Positions 47,000 through 60,300 of a DNA stretch of 64,000 bases are shown here, in pieces; the first letter of the stretch is position 1, and each line of letters starts with the position of its first letter. The position numbers were made by a program, and so were the translations under genes. This stretch comes from Haemonchus contortus (Eukaryota; Nematoda; Chromadorea; Rhabditida; Trichostrongylidae), in contig LS997563.1 in assembly GCA_000469685.2 (NCBI GenBank), forward strand, positions 23,025,897 through 23,089,896, read 5' to 3'. The notes under the pieces were generated by a model, which searched no databases, was not told the origin of the DNA, and was given only the letters and a program-made list of their open reading frames with translations.

Positions 47000-49719
47000 C
47001 AATATATATCCTCAACGCCAATCTCCTGAAGAATGTTAATCTTCCTGAGAGCTGCTTCAAACTGAGCGGAATTTTTACAAGTCATCCTTGCGCTGGGCAG
47101 CTTGCTCAACCACTTATTCGTCCTGTAAAAAAAGCTGTGTCCACTGATAGCATGCCTACAGCACGACATCTTAGGGGAGAAGTGGAGTAAGCCCCCACGA
47201 CTCCCGTTGGAGGGGCGAAACTGTAGTACTTGGATGGACGTAAGCGCAGTTCCCCTCTGATTATTTTGAAAGCAAGAACCAAGTCAGCTTGCACTTTTCT
47301 GTAAAAGAGTGATTTCAGATCTAGTTCTTTCAAGCGAGTCTTGTAAACAGGCAAACCGCGCGGGTAATTAGCTTAGTAATATCTCTCTTCAGGAAAGGGC
47401 TTCAAACGGGGCCACAGTACTCGATCAGAGGCAGTACAAACGTCCTGAACAACCTAATCCAAACGAACAAGTCCGAACAGTGAATACTGCTAAAGAGACA
47501 ATGAAGAACTCGCATAGCTTGGCTTACCACATTATCAATTTGGAATTTCCATTTAAGGCCCTTACAAAAAGATACACCTAGATCCTTCACTAGATCACAC
47601 GGAGTCAGAAGCCCGAACTGGTCGCAATTAATGCAAAGCGAGTTTCCTGTGAACGAAAATAAGTGACTCTTGGAAAAACTTTTACTCAAATTCCACTGTC
47701 TAGTCCATTCCATCCCTTAACAGAGGCGTTCAAGGCAACTTGAACAGCCTCCTATCTTGTGTATACGGCATAGACTTTGATGTCGTTCGCATACGCCGCC
47801 ACTTTAATACTAGGATGATTTTCTAGGTAAGAGAGGAGGTCACTTGTATAAACGAGGAACAGGATAGGAGACAGAGTGCCACCTTACGGGACCCCTGATG
47901 GGCAATTCCTAGACTGTGAAATGGAATCTGATATACGTATAACCATTTTTCGATCGCAAAGATAGGATTTGAACCATTCTAATAGTCTTTCTCTAACTCC
48001 AACGCTATCAAGTTTCCTCAACAGATTGGAATGGCATACAGTATCGAAGGCTTTTGTGAGGTCATAATAAACAACATCAAGATTATGCTTGCAATTTAGA
48101 GCAGAGATCCAGTCATAAGTGCAATCAATCAATTGAGTGCAGGTAGATGCTCCTGGGGCCCCTCAAACAACATGGGTAGATGCCCATGTTGTTTGAGGGG
48201 TACAAAATTTCTACGGTGAGCCATGATAACAGATGCTCTTTAATAAATTTCTCCAGAACTTTGATCGGAGTCGGGAGAATACTTATAGGGAAGAACTCAG
48301 AAACCTTCTTGGCACCGCTCACCTTGGGTATAGGTGTGACATACGCTAGCTTCCATTTTGCACGAACTTCCCCCAGCAACAAAGAAATGTTGAAAATATG
48401 CGTTAGAGGAAGGGCGAGCTGATGGTAAAAAGTCTTAGAGAGGAACTGCGGTATATCATCAGAAGTGAGCGAAAGGGAAGGCTTGAGTGAGCGGAGCTGT
48501 TTTTCAACCATATAAGGTGTAATGGATAAGGTTGGTACAGAATCCCGGCACACTGGAATCGCAACAGCTCCATAAACTTCACCCTGACTAAAAACTGAGG
48601 AGAAGTAGTTAGCAAATGCTTCAGCTTTCGATGCATCGTCAGAACATTTAACGCCATCCACACTCAAGACTATTGAGTTGGATGGAATGTGCTTTGTAAA
48701 CTTCTTCACGAATAAAGCCAAATTACGAATATTCTTGGAAGCAGACATGCGCCTAATCTTGTTATCCATGAATCGTTTTAAATGCTTATCTAGTTTACTA
48801 CAAACATTACGGTAGACTGGTGAATCTAAGGGAATTTGAGTGTTGTGGAAAACCCTAGCTTTTTGCTGAAATAAGTTTGAAATATGGGAGGGGTAAGATA
48901 TGCTCCGAACATGTTCCCTCTTCCGTATCGGCACATATTGATTTATGATCTTACGAATCTCGGAACAGAATCGTTCATAAACGTCATCAATATCTCTGTA
49001 ACCTTCGAACAACTGCAGCCAGTTTGTTGAGGGCAGTTGGAGCGAAGTAGCCTCCCTATTAGAATATTCGAAATCCCTATGTTGGATAGGTGATTCATAT
49101 TTCGATGTATTAGCCACCTTGAACATAATAATGTCATGATCCGAGGAGGCTAGAGGCGGAAGAGTGTCCAAATCGAAAATGCTGTCCACAGGAGAAAGAA
49201 CTAAATCAATACTGCTTGCTTTTCTAGTAGGGTGTCTAACGTATTGATCGAACGAAAGTGCTTCGAACAACTCAAAAAATTTAGCTGTACTAGAGTTCAT
49301 GGCTGATTCTGCCTCCCAATCAACCGACAAGTTAAAATCGCCCACAAGCGTCACTTCGTGCGATGTAGATGAAGAAAGCTCAAACAATCTTGAAATCAAA
49401 AGATCATCTTGGACTGTGCAAGAAGATGGAGGTCGGTACACAAGTATAAAGCGGCGGCTTATTCCAGAGGAAAGGGCCACATCAACACAAATAACATCAG
49501 AAGAAAGTCCATGAGAATCTATCTCAATTCTCCTAAATAGAATGAGCTGATGAACCAGTACACCGCCCTTCTTACCCAGCCTATCTTTTCTGATAACATT
49601 ATAAGGAACATTAGCACAAACTTCAGAGTCAGAAATCTTATGTTAGACTTGAGCCAGCTCTCCGAAGTGAATACAATATAGGGACGGTGAAGGGCAAGAA
49701 AGTGGCGGAGATGATGCAA
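47000..49719 (-). pseudogene. CR1-like ORF2 (endonuclease + reverse transcriptase), broken
   Basis: The largest open block (49480-48125, 451 codons) holds the endonuclease (FILVYRPPSS, VTLVGDFNLSVDW, HPTRKASSIDLVLSP, ASSDHDIIMFKV) and the start of the RT (KWKLAYVTPIPKVSGAKKV, PISILPTPIKVLEKFIKEHL). The next block (48132-47884) has VVYYDLTKAFDTVCHSNLLR and CPSGVP. Near 47790 AAYANDIKVYA replaces the catalytic FADD box, losing the first Asp of the pair. 47713-47402 and 47354-47106 hold the thumb/C-terminal segment. Frame breaks occur near 49500, 48150, 47880 and 47390. One, at 48159-48200, is a new hairpin. Confidence 0.85.
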
Positions 49720-49827
49720 CTAATTCACCAGACTGCGCGCATTGAATAGAGCACAACAACATTGAGACTGATAACCGTTATTCAGTTTTTTGATTGCTGT
49801 TGTTTAATGTTGGGAATATCTGAAGAC

Positions 49828-50256
49828 TTAACGATAAACGAACGAAACAACAAAAACTTTGTCACCGTTATGCTCCCCTTTGTTGAGCTTATAGGCTCGC
49901 TTTCGTAATTCGCGATCCTTTGATCTCTCATCAGGCGACATTGATTTTCTGACATAGATATTGCGAAACTTCGATGAACGCAACTTTTTAGCACGAGAAA
50001 GTGTGGTGAACAGGAACCTTTTAGAAGCGAAAACACATTTGATCAACCTAGGTTTATCACCGAACTTTCCCATTCTATAAATTTCAACTGGCCTGGCCTC
50101 AATATCGAGTTCATCGAGCATATCCATGACGGCCTTTTCTGAATGCTCCTGGCGAAGAGAAGCAGTGATGTCGCTCCCGGCCTCAGGAACGCCATAGATG
50201 ACCATGGACCTCTCCTTCTTCTCGGCCTCAACAACATCTAAAGAAATAGACTGCAA
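49828..50256 (-). pseudogene. CR1-like ORF1/N-terminal segment
   Basis: A 142-codon frame reads VVEAEKKERSMVIYGVPEAG, then EIYRMGKFGDKPRLIKCVFA, then SKFRNIYVRKSMSPDERSKD and RELRKRAYKLNK. A VIxGVPE strand, an RxGK...RPRLIK strand and a VRxSxxxEERxxxRELR helix are the usual make-up of the nucleic-acid-binding segment upstream of the endonuclease in nematode CR1-like elements. Upstream sequence to about 50480 is decayed. Confidence 0.7.
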
Positions 50257-50559
50257 CTTACCAACAAACTTCTCTAATAGAGGAAGGACCTCGGGCGCTT
50301 TTACGGTAACTATCCTTGAATTTGCTTCAGCAAGTTAGAGGCATCAGTATCGAGTGTAGCAGGAATAGTAGCAGCCGATAGCTCAGGAGAGTAAGCAGAT
50401 TTCCGCTTTTCTGGTATGTTCCTTTGGACGCAAGGTAGGTGGGGGGTCGTGTGCGACTTTGATTGAAAAACACGACCGCTCACTACGGCAGCAGACAGAG
50501 GAATGAGAGCAGTGTCTTTCTTTTATAGTATATCAGTATATCACTGTTTATTTTCAACC

Positions 50560-51910
50560 AGGGTTCGCACGTAGGTCTTATATACTTGTATAAAGACCAT
50601 GGTATCTGGTATCTTTGGTCGTGAGAGCCTTGAATATGTTATAGGTGCGATAGACAGCAGAACTGTAAATAAGCTTATAATGAGAGGTGAAGTCTAGCTT
50701 ATCACTATAGCGAAACCCTAGGTCCTAATTTTCAACCTTTGTAATTTCTACACCATTCATGAGATAGCCAGTATTTATGTGCGAGGCGCCAATATACATG
50801 TGGACAGTTTTGACTGAGGACAACGGAAGCTGCCATTCTAGTGACTAATGCACAAGCCCATCAATTGATCACTGTAGAGCAACCGAGTCCTCGGTGAACT
50901 TATCACTATGTAATACCTAATATCATCCCCTAACTGTTTACAAACGACAGCATTAGCAGTAGAAAGAATCACATCCACCGAAAAAATATTGAAGAATATT
51001 GGTGATAGCACATCGCCTTGCGGAACTCCACTCAGAACGGGAAAAAAGTTCGAATAGGAGGAAGTGATATGATTTTGGAATGTTCTTCCAGTGAGAAATT
51101 CCTGAACATAATTGTAAGCTTTCACATGGAGTCCCAGCTTGCTCAATTCGTGTGAAAATTTCTTATGAATTGTTTTATCAAAAGCTTTTGTAAAATCGAA
51201 ATGAACCACATCTACACCTTTTTTATCATCCAATGCAAAAGTCCAGTCATTCAGCTATCCTACCAATTTAGTAACCACGGACTTCTTTCTAACAAAACCA
51301 TGATGGATAACTGGAATAAGATTGTTTTGTTCAAGATGGTAAAGAATATGGGTTTTCAACAATTTTTCGAAACGTTTGGAGAGACGGGATGTTATGCTCA
51401 TTGGCCTATAGATGGAGATGTCTGAGGATGGACACGTTTAAGGATAATGGTAACAACATAACATAAGAGGTAACACCATAAGAGTAAGGTAACGTTTCCA
51501 GACCCGAGACACTTACGAGTACAAAGTAGACTCCTGACTCTCTCTCTGAATGAACAGATATGCTAGGAGATACGCAGTGGCATGAGCGACTTTCTTCACA
51601 AATGCGAAAGGAGTTTCGTCAGGCGTGAGTGATCGAATATAAAGAAGGCCACTTTTCAAAACTTCATATATTACTTCAGAATAGAAGTATGGAAATGTTT
51701 GCATTTGAATCGAACCAAGGGAGCAAAAGCCGGGAGGTTGTCATCATCGTTGTGGAATGACTTTCTAAAATTCTTGCAAGAGCATTAGCTTTCTCACGGT
51801 CATTTAGCAAAAGTTCACCCTCAGATATCAGATCAGAAAGTTGAGCCTGGTCACGAATCTTAGATTTCATGAATTTGAAAAAAAAGTCTCTTGCTTTGGA
51901 ATTCAACTAT
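50560..51910 (-). pseudogene. Second CR1-like LINE fragment, RT region
   Basis: Minus-strand frames read NSKARDFFFKFMKSKIRDQA (51906 onward), GVDVVHFDFTKAFDKTIHKK then SGVPQGDVLSPIFFNIF (51233-50838), with CKQLGDDIRYY at the catalytic box (LGDD for FADD), then DLGFRYSDKLDFTSHYKLIY near 50720. Order and motifs match RT domains of a CR1-like element distinct from the one downstream. It ends abruptly near 50560, so the 3' end is missing. Antisense in sphk-1 intron 3. Confidence 0.75.
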
Positions 51911-54125
51911 TTTCTTCTTCATGCTTTTGTTAAATTTCTTCGACTGCTCAGAGAATTTCGATGAGGAGACTTTTAACTCTCTCTCCAGTCACCAGTGAGC
52001 CTAGCATAATGTAAGAAACACTCTTTGTGGTCCATCATGTTTTGGAGGTAAGGAGGTAAGTTGGACCTATAACTTAAGGTTCCAGTTATAGGCAAAGTCT
52101 ATAAAATGAAGGATAGAAATAGAAAAAGGAAAGGAATAATGAAAGAAATAGAGAGGGAATTAGTATAGTAGAAAAATACTATTACACGATTCGTTCCGCC
52201 TCTAAACCCAGACGAATCATGTTAATACGCTGGTCCCCGAGGCTCTTCAGTGGGTTAGGACCAGCGTATTACAGGAAAAAGTACAACTATAAAGGAAAAG
52301 GTACAAAATTAACAGCAGAAAAACAATAGGAAATAGAAACTACTAAATACAATAAAAATAATCACAGTGGTTAGTAGAAAAATGTGTTATGAGAATCCCG
52401 AAAACCTAAAAGGTATAAATTGCAGTAACCAAGCGCCTACTGACTACTCGGTAAGAAGTATGCACTAGAAACATTCATGTCTATTGCATGTTTATAAATT
52501 ACAGTAACCAAGCGCCTACTGGCTACTCGGTAAGAAGTATGCACTAGAAACATACATGTCTATTGCATGTTGAAGAACGGCTAGAAACATCACATACTTT
52601 TTATCCACTGACGTAGCTGACTCAAAGGAGCCAGCACAACACGCTAAAAAGATAATTCGGAACCTGAGAGCAATCGCATCTAAAAAATAATCTTCTAATA
52701 GGAGCATCCGGGGCAATACCTAACTTTGGCAATGAATGGAGTTTTCATTGGGAAGTTGATCTATCTCACGCTTGACGTCGTCCAGTTCCTTAATCAGAGC
52801 ACTAAAAGCCGTCCCAATGCAGTCGGGTACCAGCGCGGAGGCGTAAATATGCACAACATGTTCCAGGCACGGTGACTGCGTCGGCGAGGAGCCAGGGGAA
52901 GTCGCTGGGCAAGATCTCTTAGTCCCTTCAAAAGCACTTTGGACTGTTGTGTTCAACATCGAGAATAAAAAGAAGAATAAAAAGAAAAACATATGGCAAT
53001 AGACCTATTTCGGTGACCCACCACAAAACTATTGATCACAGGGCCGCTTGTGATCTCTGCTCAATAAATAAAATCAGAACTGGGCTGGAGAGCGAATAGC
53101 GGTATCAGCGTAGGTGACAGAATGAATAGCTACTAGCAACTAGAATAAACCTAGTATCGGGAAGCGTACGTCCGAATGTGGTTAACAGAATGCCCAAGCA
53201 GTAGAAGTGATCGATGACACGGGAGCAAATCGTACCCGACCGCTCACGGGCAGCACAGAGAGCGGAATGAATAAGATAGTTCACATCACTCGTCATTTTT
53301 CTCATGAAAGTTATGTTAAAAACTGCAGGTTTCTTCTAGATGATTCACCGACTCGCAAAAGGCCTTTCTTCTTGAACATAAGCGCAGCTATAACTAGATT
53401 CCTATCAATCTTCTGGTAAATGCTGTTATTTTACCTTGATTTTCGCCTTTTGTACAATGAAATTGCCCCTTGTATTGACTCCAGATGATCATAAACAATT
53501 AACTTGCAGTAGTCAGTAAGAGTTGTTTCTCTAGGTTACTCACATCACTTAATCGGATTAGAAATAAGCAATAATTACCATTTTTCAGTTAGACGGATCA
53601 ATGCTAATATTGGATGAGTGGCTCAAATGTTGTACGTGTGTGTGCTGATAAGCTATGGCAGAAAGCCGCTAAGGAGGCAAGGGCAAACAGGGTCTCTATA
53701 GTGGAAGGGGTAAAGAGCACGGTGCACGAATAGCAAAGGTACGGGTTCCAGCCCTGTCCGAGGCCGAATTTCCATTCATAACTCGCTAACCTCATAAGCG
53801 CTACCCTCTTCTGCTTGTCAGTCCAAGAGTAAGTCTAACTTTGGCACGACCACGCAGAGGAAGTCGTGATTGTGAGCGCAGTAGATGCTGCGTATATTCT
53901 ATAATTTCCTCATATAAGGCTGGTAAGGGTCAAGAAGCGTATTGGCCATCGCTACGCAGTCAACTTCTGTGGTCCTGGCGCAGCAATATTGTAAGGCACC
54001 GCCATCTTCCATAATTGGTTGAAACTGCATTTTCGTCGTTGATTCCCAACTTCATTTATTTTTTCCTGTTTATATCTTTTTTTTTGCTCGAGAAACTGAT
54101 CTAATTTAATCTCTGAGGTTTTTAG
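51911..54125. other. Intron sequence; possible LINE 5' remnant and a 79-bp dimer
   Basis: Minus-strand frames at 52992-52720 (KELDDVKREIDQL helix) and 52716-52516 may be the 5' ORF of the LINE at 50.6-51.9 kb, but carry no diagnostic motif. At 52424-52580 a 79-bp unit starting AGTAACCAAGCGCCTACTG is tandemly duplicated with few changes. At 53700-53765 AGTGGAAGGGGTAAAGAGC and TACGGGTTCCAGCCCTGTCC resemble decayed tRNA A and B boxes. Confidence 0.4.
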
Positions 54126-54283
54126 TGAACCACTGAAAAATCCGAAGTTCACCGAACGAGCAATCGATGTCAGCTGCTCGCCTGAAGCGCATGCACAACC
54201 AGTCAATCTTATCCATGTCCAAACAGACAGGGAAGACATCGCCTCCTTTCTCAGTGTCGGATGGGGTCTGATGGCTGACATTG
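54126..54283 (+). CDS. sphk-1: Sphingosine kinase, exon 4
   Basis: Acceptor GAGGTTTTTAG ends at 54125; donor ATTG|GTAGGT follows 54283. Joined in phase 2 (GG|T gives Gly), it reads EPLKNPKFTERAIDVSCSPE, then AHAQPVNLIHVQTD, then REDIASFLSVGWGLMAD. The FLSVxWGLxADxD block is highly conserved in sphingosine kinases. Intron 3 (45859-54125, 8,267 bp) is occupied largely by two antisense CR1-like LINEs. Confidence 0.93.
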
Positions 54284-54683
54284 GTAGGTTTTAAGAGTAC
54301 AGAGGATGTCCAGATGTTGTCATCACTTATTGCAATAGGCTTCAACTTCTCAACCTCTTGTGTGTGACGGTGAGCTCCTTAAAAAGCTTAGTGTTAGTTT
54401 GTTAGGGTGTAGAATCCGTTGTTTTTCGAGCCCTTCAAGAAATGCAATGCCACCTGCTAATTGCTCAATTATCCAAAATGTAGAGGAATCATCAGTTCCG
54501 ATATTGAATTTGGCACCCGTTTCCTTGCAAATGTCCTCTGATTAGTCGGGAAGAATTTACTACACTGTACATTATCGTGCATAAAAAGTATACATCCAAC
54601 TCATTCAATTGAAGGCTATTTATTGCGTATACCACTCGCTGGTTTTCTATACATTGAGCCGTATGGACTGTATCATTGTTCAG

Positions 54684-54758
54684 ATATTGAAAGCGAGCGA
54701 TGGCGGAAGTTGTTTGGATCTAACCGATTCGCTCTCGGGGGCCTCGTTCGGATCTTAA
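54684..54758 (+). CDS. sphk-1: Sphingosine kinase, exon 5 (last exon found)
   Basis: Acceptor CATTGTTCAG ends at 54683; donor TTAA|GTAAGT follows 54758 (phase 1). It completes ADIDIESERWRKLFGSNRFA, then LGGLVRIL, matching the DxESExxRxLGxxRFxLG block of the family. Five exons total 613 bp (about 204 residues). The family normally continues for another 150-250 residues (RxYxxxLxYLP and a C-terminal beta-sandwich). I found no further exon up to 64000, so the gene either extends beyond the window after another very long intron or is truncated. Confidence 0.92.
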   Translation: MLKASDGGSCLDLTDSLSGASFGS

Positions 54759-54959
54759 GTAAGTTTCATCGTATTTCTATTTATCTATTCCTGCGCGAAA
54801 ATCTGCTCGATAATTGAGGGCAAGGATCTCTGTCAAAGAGCAAAACAATGAGCTGGATTGAGGAACCGGATTATACCATGACATGGTCTTTGCTGTGTAC
54901 TGAGAGCTTCATTAGCGGGTAGGGAGCGGATCGAGTAATTCAGATGTTTGAAATGCGCA

Positions 54960-56556
<1,597 letters not shown>

Positions 56557-56557
<1 letters not shown>

Positions 56558-56956
56558 CGGGTGTAACTTTTTTCTCAGTGGAGCAATGAAATTTCGATAT
56601 GTTTAGCTGAAGCATATTTTTCACTGTCCCACACTACTTGACTGCAAAGCAGCTAAATCCTTATACTAATGGAGAGGTGTTTGTAGACCATGCTGAAAGC
56701 AAGTTTGTAATGTCTGCAGCTGTTCGGACCTTGTGTACGTTTTTCTTCTCTTTTGGGTTCGGCATTAGCGCTCGTACTCTTTAGACATGGCAAAAAGGAA
56801 AGAAATTCCAGGAGAGCCATCATTCGTATTTCCAGTTGATTTTTTGTCCAAGCCCTTTGGAATATCTGGAACATGAGCAGATTGCAGGTTGATAGCGGTA
56901 AATATTCACATTACACCCACGCTCCAACACCCACCTAATGCTCTTGAGCGCTACCG
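56557..56956. mobile_element. MITE copy 3, truncated, opposite orientation
   Basis: Aligns with the reverse complement of 32303-32828 from the CATAACTTTTTTCT block to the terminal repeat. Shared blocks include TGAAATTTCGATATG, GAGCATATTT/GAAGCATATTT, AAAAAGGAAAGA, CTTTGGAATATCTGGAACAT and the end TTGAGCGCTACCG, followed by TA at 56957-56958. The first ~120 bp, including one terminal repeat, are missing where the (CA)n tract abuts. Confidence 0.8.
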
Positions 56957-57079
56957 TATATACTATGCTGTCTGCAAAGCGGAGAAGATAATGGCAAGTA
57001 GCGGCCGTCGGCCTGCACAGGACGCTGAAAAGTTTGGGCTCACGAAGCCTGCTTACCTACAATTTTAGGCGAGACGGAT

Positions 57080-57240
57080 ATATCGTCCTTCAGTTCTCCA
57101 TTACGAAATTCGACATGCTATCACGTCGATTAAGAATAGTACGGCGCTCGGTTCCTACAGGATCAAACCGGAACATCTGAAGAGTCTTCCGCCAGTCATT
57201 GTCGAAACCCTGGAACGGCTCTTCATGGGGTGCCGGTCGG
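57080..57240 (+). pseudogene. RTE-like LINE fragment
   Basis: Plus strand reads SVLHYEIRHAITSIKNSTAL then GSYRIKPEHLKSLPPVIVET and LERLF. The ExRHAIxSxxNxTAxGxxxIKPEHLKSLPP stretch is the entry to the RT domain in RTE elements of this genome type. It is short and isolated. Confidence 0.7.
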
Positions 57241-57524
57241 AATGCAATATGCACGCTGCGTGGAAAAAAAGCGAGACAGTGTTGTTATAAGGAGGATTTG
57301 GACGATATCGTATTGCAAGAGTACGAAATGCCTTACTTTCGTCTATTTAAGGAGAGTCTTTGATACAGGGAAGCGTTTAATACCTTCGAGAAAGAAACGG
57401 CAATCGAAGCCGTATGCAATCAGGGTGTTCCTACTATATATGTAGGGAGAGCTCTAAAACAACTTCATGGCTAGGATCACGCCTTTCTTCGAAGAGGTTA
57501 TCATCGACATGTAGATTCAGCTTC

Positions 57525-57690
57525 GCAGGGACAGGAGTTATGGTTTTGTGCCCAAACATTTACTTCACTCAAGCCCCGCCCCTGCGGGTGGAGTCTACTC
57601 TGGGCACCTACCATTAGTGTTCCCACCCTGCCTCCTGTACTCCCTCCAATTTTCATCGCTCTGGGTTCACTGGAACAGGAGTTATGAATT
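57525..57690 (+). repeat. GC-box ~125-bp family, one and a half units
   Basis: Shows ACAGGAGTTATGGTTTTGTG, CCCCGCCCCTGCGGGTGGAG, CCTACCATTAGTGTTCCCAC, CTCC(A)ATTTTCATCGCTCTGGG and AACAGGAGTTATGAATTTCC. Here the end leads into a short GTCGGACAGACTTACGATAT stretch and not a CA tract. Confidence 0.7.
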
Positions 57691-57726
57691 TCCTGTCGGA
57701 CAGACTTACGATATATATTAGGGTGT

Positions 57727-58282
57727 CCGGAGAGATTTCAGAAAATTTTGCCTCTCAACTTCGAAAGTATGATGCTCGCGAGCCCGTCAAAGAGCGACTG
57801 TAGATTCATTAGCAGGGAAAGGAGCATTGTTGGTACATCAATGCTCCAACTGCTTGGTATTTGACGTGGTCGTTCGAAGTAAGGAATCGTCGATCGAACG
57901 ATGTACAATAAATGAGACTATCGGAGCCTTCTCAATACGAAATTAGTCGCTTCAACACTCAGGCGTGCAATGAAATATGAAAATTAACTGGAAGCAGTGT
58001 AACCCCCTCGCCACCTACCATAAATGACACGATCGCTTCCTCCGAGAAGAGATTTGCCTCGACAATGTTTGTCGAAGAGAACGTCCGTTGTCCTCAGATA
58101 CCGACACTGTTCTAGCCTTTCGTCAGAACAATCCTTCTCAAAGATTCAGGAAATGGAAGAGACTATCTGTGCTTCCAACCCATAAACGACGACGTTCTTT
58201 GCAGAAGTCGCTATCGAAGCAAGACTCTTTGCATGTACCGCTCACTTCAAGATTGAGCAGGAGTTCGAGTGCGAGTCAATGT
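57727..58282 (+). repeat. Left arm of a diverged ~500-bp inverted repeat
   Basis: Matches the reverse complement of 59070-59545 at roughly 75-85% by eye. Paired blocks include GTCAAAGAGCGACTGTAGAT, GCAGGGAAAGG..GCATTGTTG, AATGAGACTATCGGAGCCTT, CTTCAACACTCAGGC, CATAAATGACACGATCGCTT, CCTCAGATACCGACACTGTT and GAGTTCGAGTGCGAGTCAA. The left arm carries an extra ~55 bp near 58150. No coding motif recognised. Confidence 0.8.
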
Positions 58283-59069
58283 GTCTCGCTTCTCTACTGT
58301 AAGCGAACGACGACATTCACCGACTTCATCACCATTCAGGATGAAAAGAAGATACATAGTATGAAAATCCACACAGGAAATCGTAGTGCCTACCAGCGCA
58401 CATATGGTCACAATCCCGCCCCTCGAAGGGGACTTGATTCCCGTACATGAATTCGTCCTATTCTACGCTTCTATCAAATTCCTTCGCATATGTCCTTCCA
58501 AAGAGAATGAGAAAATCCCGTGTTTCATTTGGTCCCATACGCGTAAGATTAATGACGGGATTGTCGGCATCGGCCCTATTCAAGACCTGACGCAAATTAG
58601 GCAACTGTGTGAAGTGCAAATGGAAAACGACGGGAAAATATGAGGTGATGTGAGGTGTATTATTTGGCAACATTGGCAAAGTGACCTTGCCCTAAAAAAA
58701 TGAAGAAGAAATTGTCAATGCAGTTCGATGGAACTCGTTGCTGTTCTACAAGTCGTGTCATAGTGGGGCACTATCTTCATACTACTCTTTTCCTGAAGTG
58801 CCTTGGAACGTGAGTTTTGGTGAAATTCATGGATGGCTGTACCATCATGGGACGCAGTGTATATCTACTACTAGGATGTCCACACAGTTTTATTTTTTTC
58901 CGATTCTCGGAACATGAAATATCTACAGCAATAAATTTAGATCAGCGATCACAATAGGGGCCTTCCTTAACCACAATATCTTTCCATAAACCGGACAAGG
59001 TATCATTGCCATTCCTCCGAAATGAAGAGAGGGGTGACGCAATTCATCCACCTACCACATACTTGACCT
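58283..59069. other. Spacer between diverged inverted-repeat arms
   Basis: About 790 bp. A plus-strand frame at 58386-58643 has no recognised motif. Nothing else seen. Confidence 0.45.
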
Positions 59070-59545
59070 TGACTCGCACTCGAGCTTCTGCACAGTCTAG
59101 GAGTGTGCGATACATACAAAGTCTTGTTTCGAAAGCGACTTCTAAGACGGGTTGTTCTGGCCGAATGCCAGAACGGTGTCGGTATCCGAGGACAGTGGAC
59201 CCCCGCTCCGACAAACCAAATCTATTCTCAGAGGAAGCGATCGTGCCATTTATGGCAAGTGACGAGAGAGGTTCACTGAGTTAGTCACCATGTTTCATTA
59301 AAAGCCTGAGTGTCGAAGCGATCAATTTCGTGATTGAGAAGCGAAAGGCTCCTATAGTCTCATTTATGGCACAATGTTCAATCGGACGATTACTTAATTC
59401 GAACGACCAAGTCGAATACCGTTCAGTTATACCATTGATGAATCAACAATGCCCTTTCCCTGCTATCGAATCTATAGTCGCTCTTTGACGCGTTCGCGAG
59501 CGTCATGCTTTCAAAGTTGAGAGACCAAATTTTCTCAAATCTTTC
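59070..59545 (-). repeat. Right arm of the diverged inverted repeat
   Basis: Reverse complement partner of 57727-58282. The two arms have diverged enough that an assembly artefact is excluded. Confidence 0.8.
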
Positions 59546-59587
59546 CTTGCACCATATTCATACATATATAACGTGCTAGTGACTGTG

Positions 59588-60300
59588 TGTTTGTGATTCA
59601 TAATTCCTCACCCAGTGGACCTAGAGCGTTCGAATTTGGTAGGAGTAAAGGAGACAAGATGGGAACACTAATGGTAGGTGTTAGGGGCGGACTCCACTCG
59701 CAGAGAGCGAGGTTTGAGCGAAATGAATAACTGCAGAAAATCATAACTCCTTTCCCCGTAGACCTAGAGCGTTCAAACTTGGTATGAGTGCATGTGGCAG
59801 GGTAGGAACACTTACAGTAGGTGGCAAGACCAGACTACGCCAACAATGGGCAAGGTGTGAAAAGGAATTCATGATTCTTGTTCCCGTGCACATACAGCTT
59901 CAAATTTTGTAGAGGCACATATGGCAGGATGGGAACACTTATGCTGAAGGGCCGGAAACACAAAGGTGGGGATTGAGCGAGAATTCTTAAACTCTGTTCC
60001 CGCGCACCTAGAGCGTTCAAATCTATGAGGATGGCAGGATTAGCAGGTTGAGAACACTGATGATAGGGGGCTGGATTCGGCTCCCGGCGGGGCGTACTTG
60101 AAAATTGCAGTTCAGATCTAATGCATTCAAAGGGAAGCATTTATGGATAAAGTTGGCAGTATGGGAATGCTGATGGGGGTGGCATAACTTAAATTCTCTG
60201 CGGGACGGACGTACACGAAATTGCTAATTTTGACCTGGGGCGTTCAAATTTGGAACGAATTCAGGCGACAGATTGAAGACACCGATGGTAGTTAGTAAAG
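59588..60300 (-). repeat. GC-box ~125-bp family, about five tandem units
   Basis: Units read TCATAACTCCTTTCCCCGTA, GACCTAGAGCGTTCAAA(C/T)TT, then GGCAGG(A/G)TGGGAACACT and a GGCGG or GGCGGGGCG box. Units begin near 59600, 59741, 59867, 59984 and 60225. At the 59588 end the array meets a TGTGTGTTTGTG tract and a TATATAA stretch, mirroring the (CA)n junctions at 11.6 and 34.1 kb. Confidence 0.8.

Larger units (their letters stand above)
46437..50480 (-). mobile_element. CR1-like non-LTR retrotransposon, nearly full length
   Basis: On the minus strand, an ORF1-type segment (50256-49828), an endonuclease and RT ORF, and a 3' UTR follow in order. The 3' end is an (AAAT)n tail (about 46463-46439), the short-repeat tail expected of CR1-like elements. 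The ORF2 C-terminus reads RMTCKNSAQFEAALRKINIL then QEIGVEDIY with a stop near 46998. It lies antisense in sphk-1 intron 3. The 5' limit is approximate: decayed sequence continues to about 50480. Confidence 0.85.
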
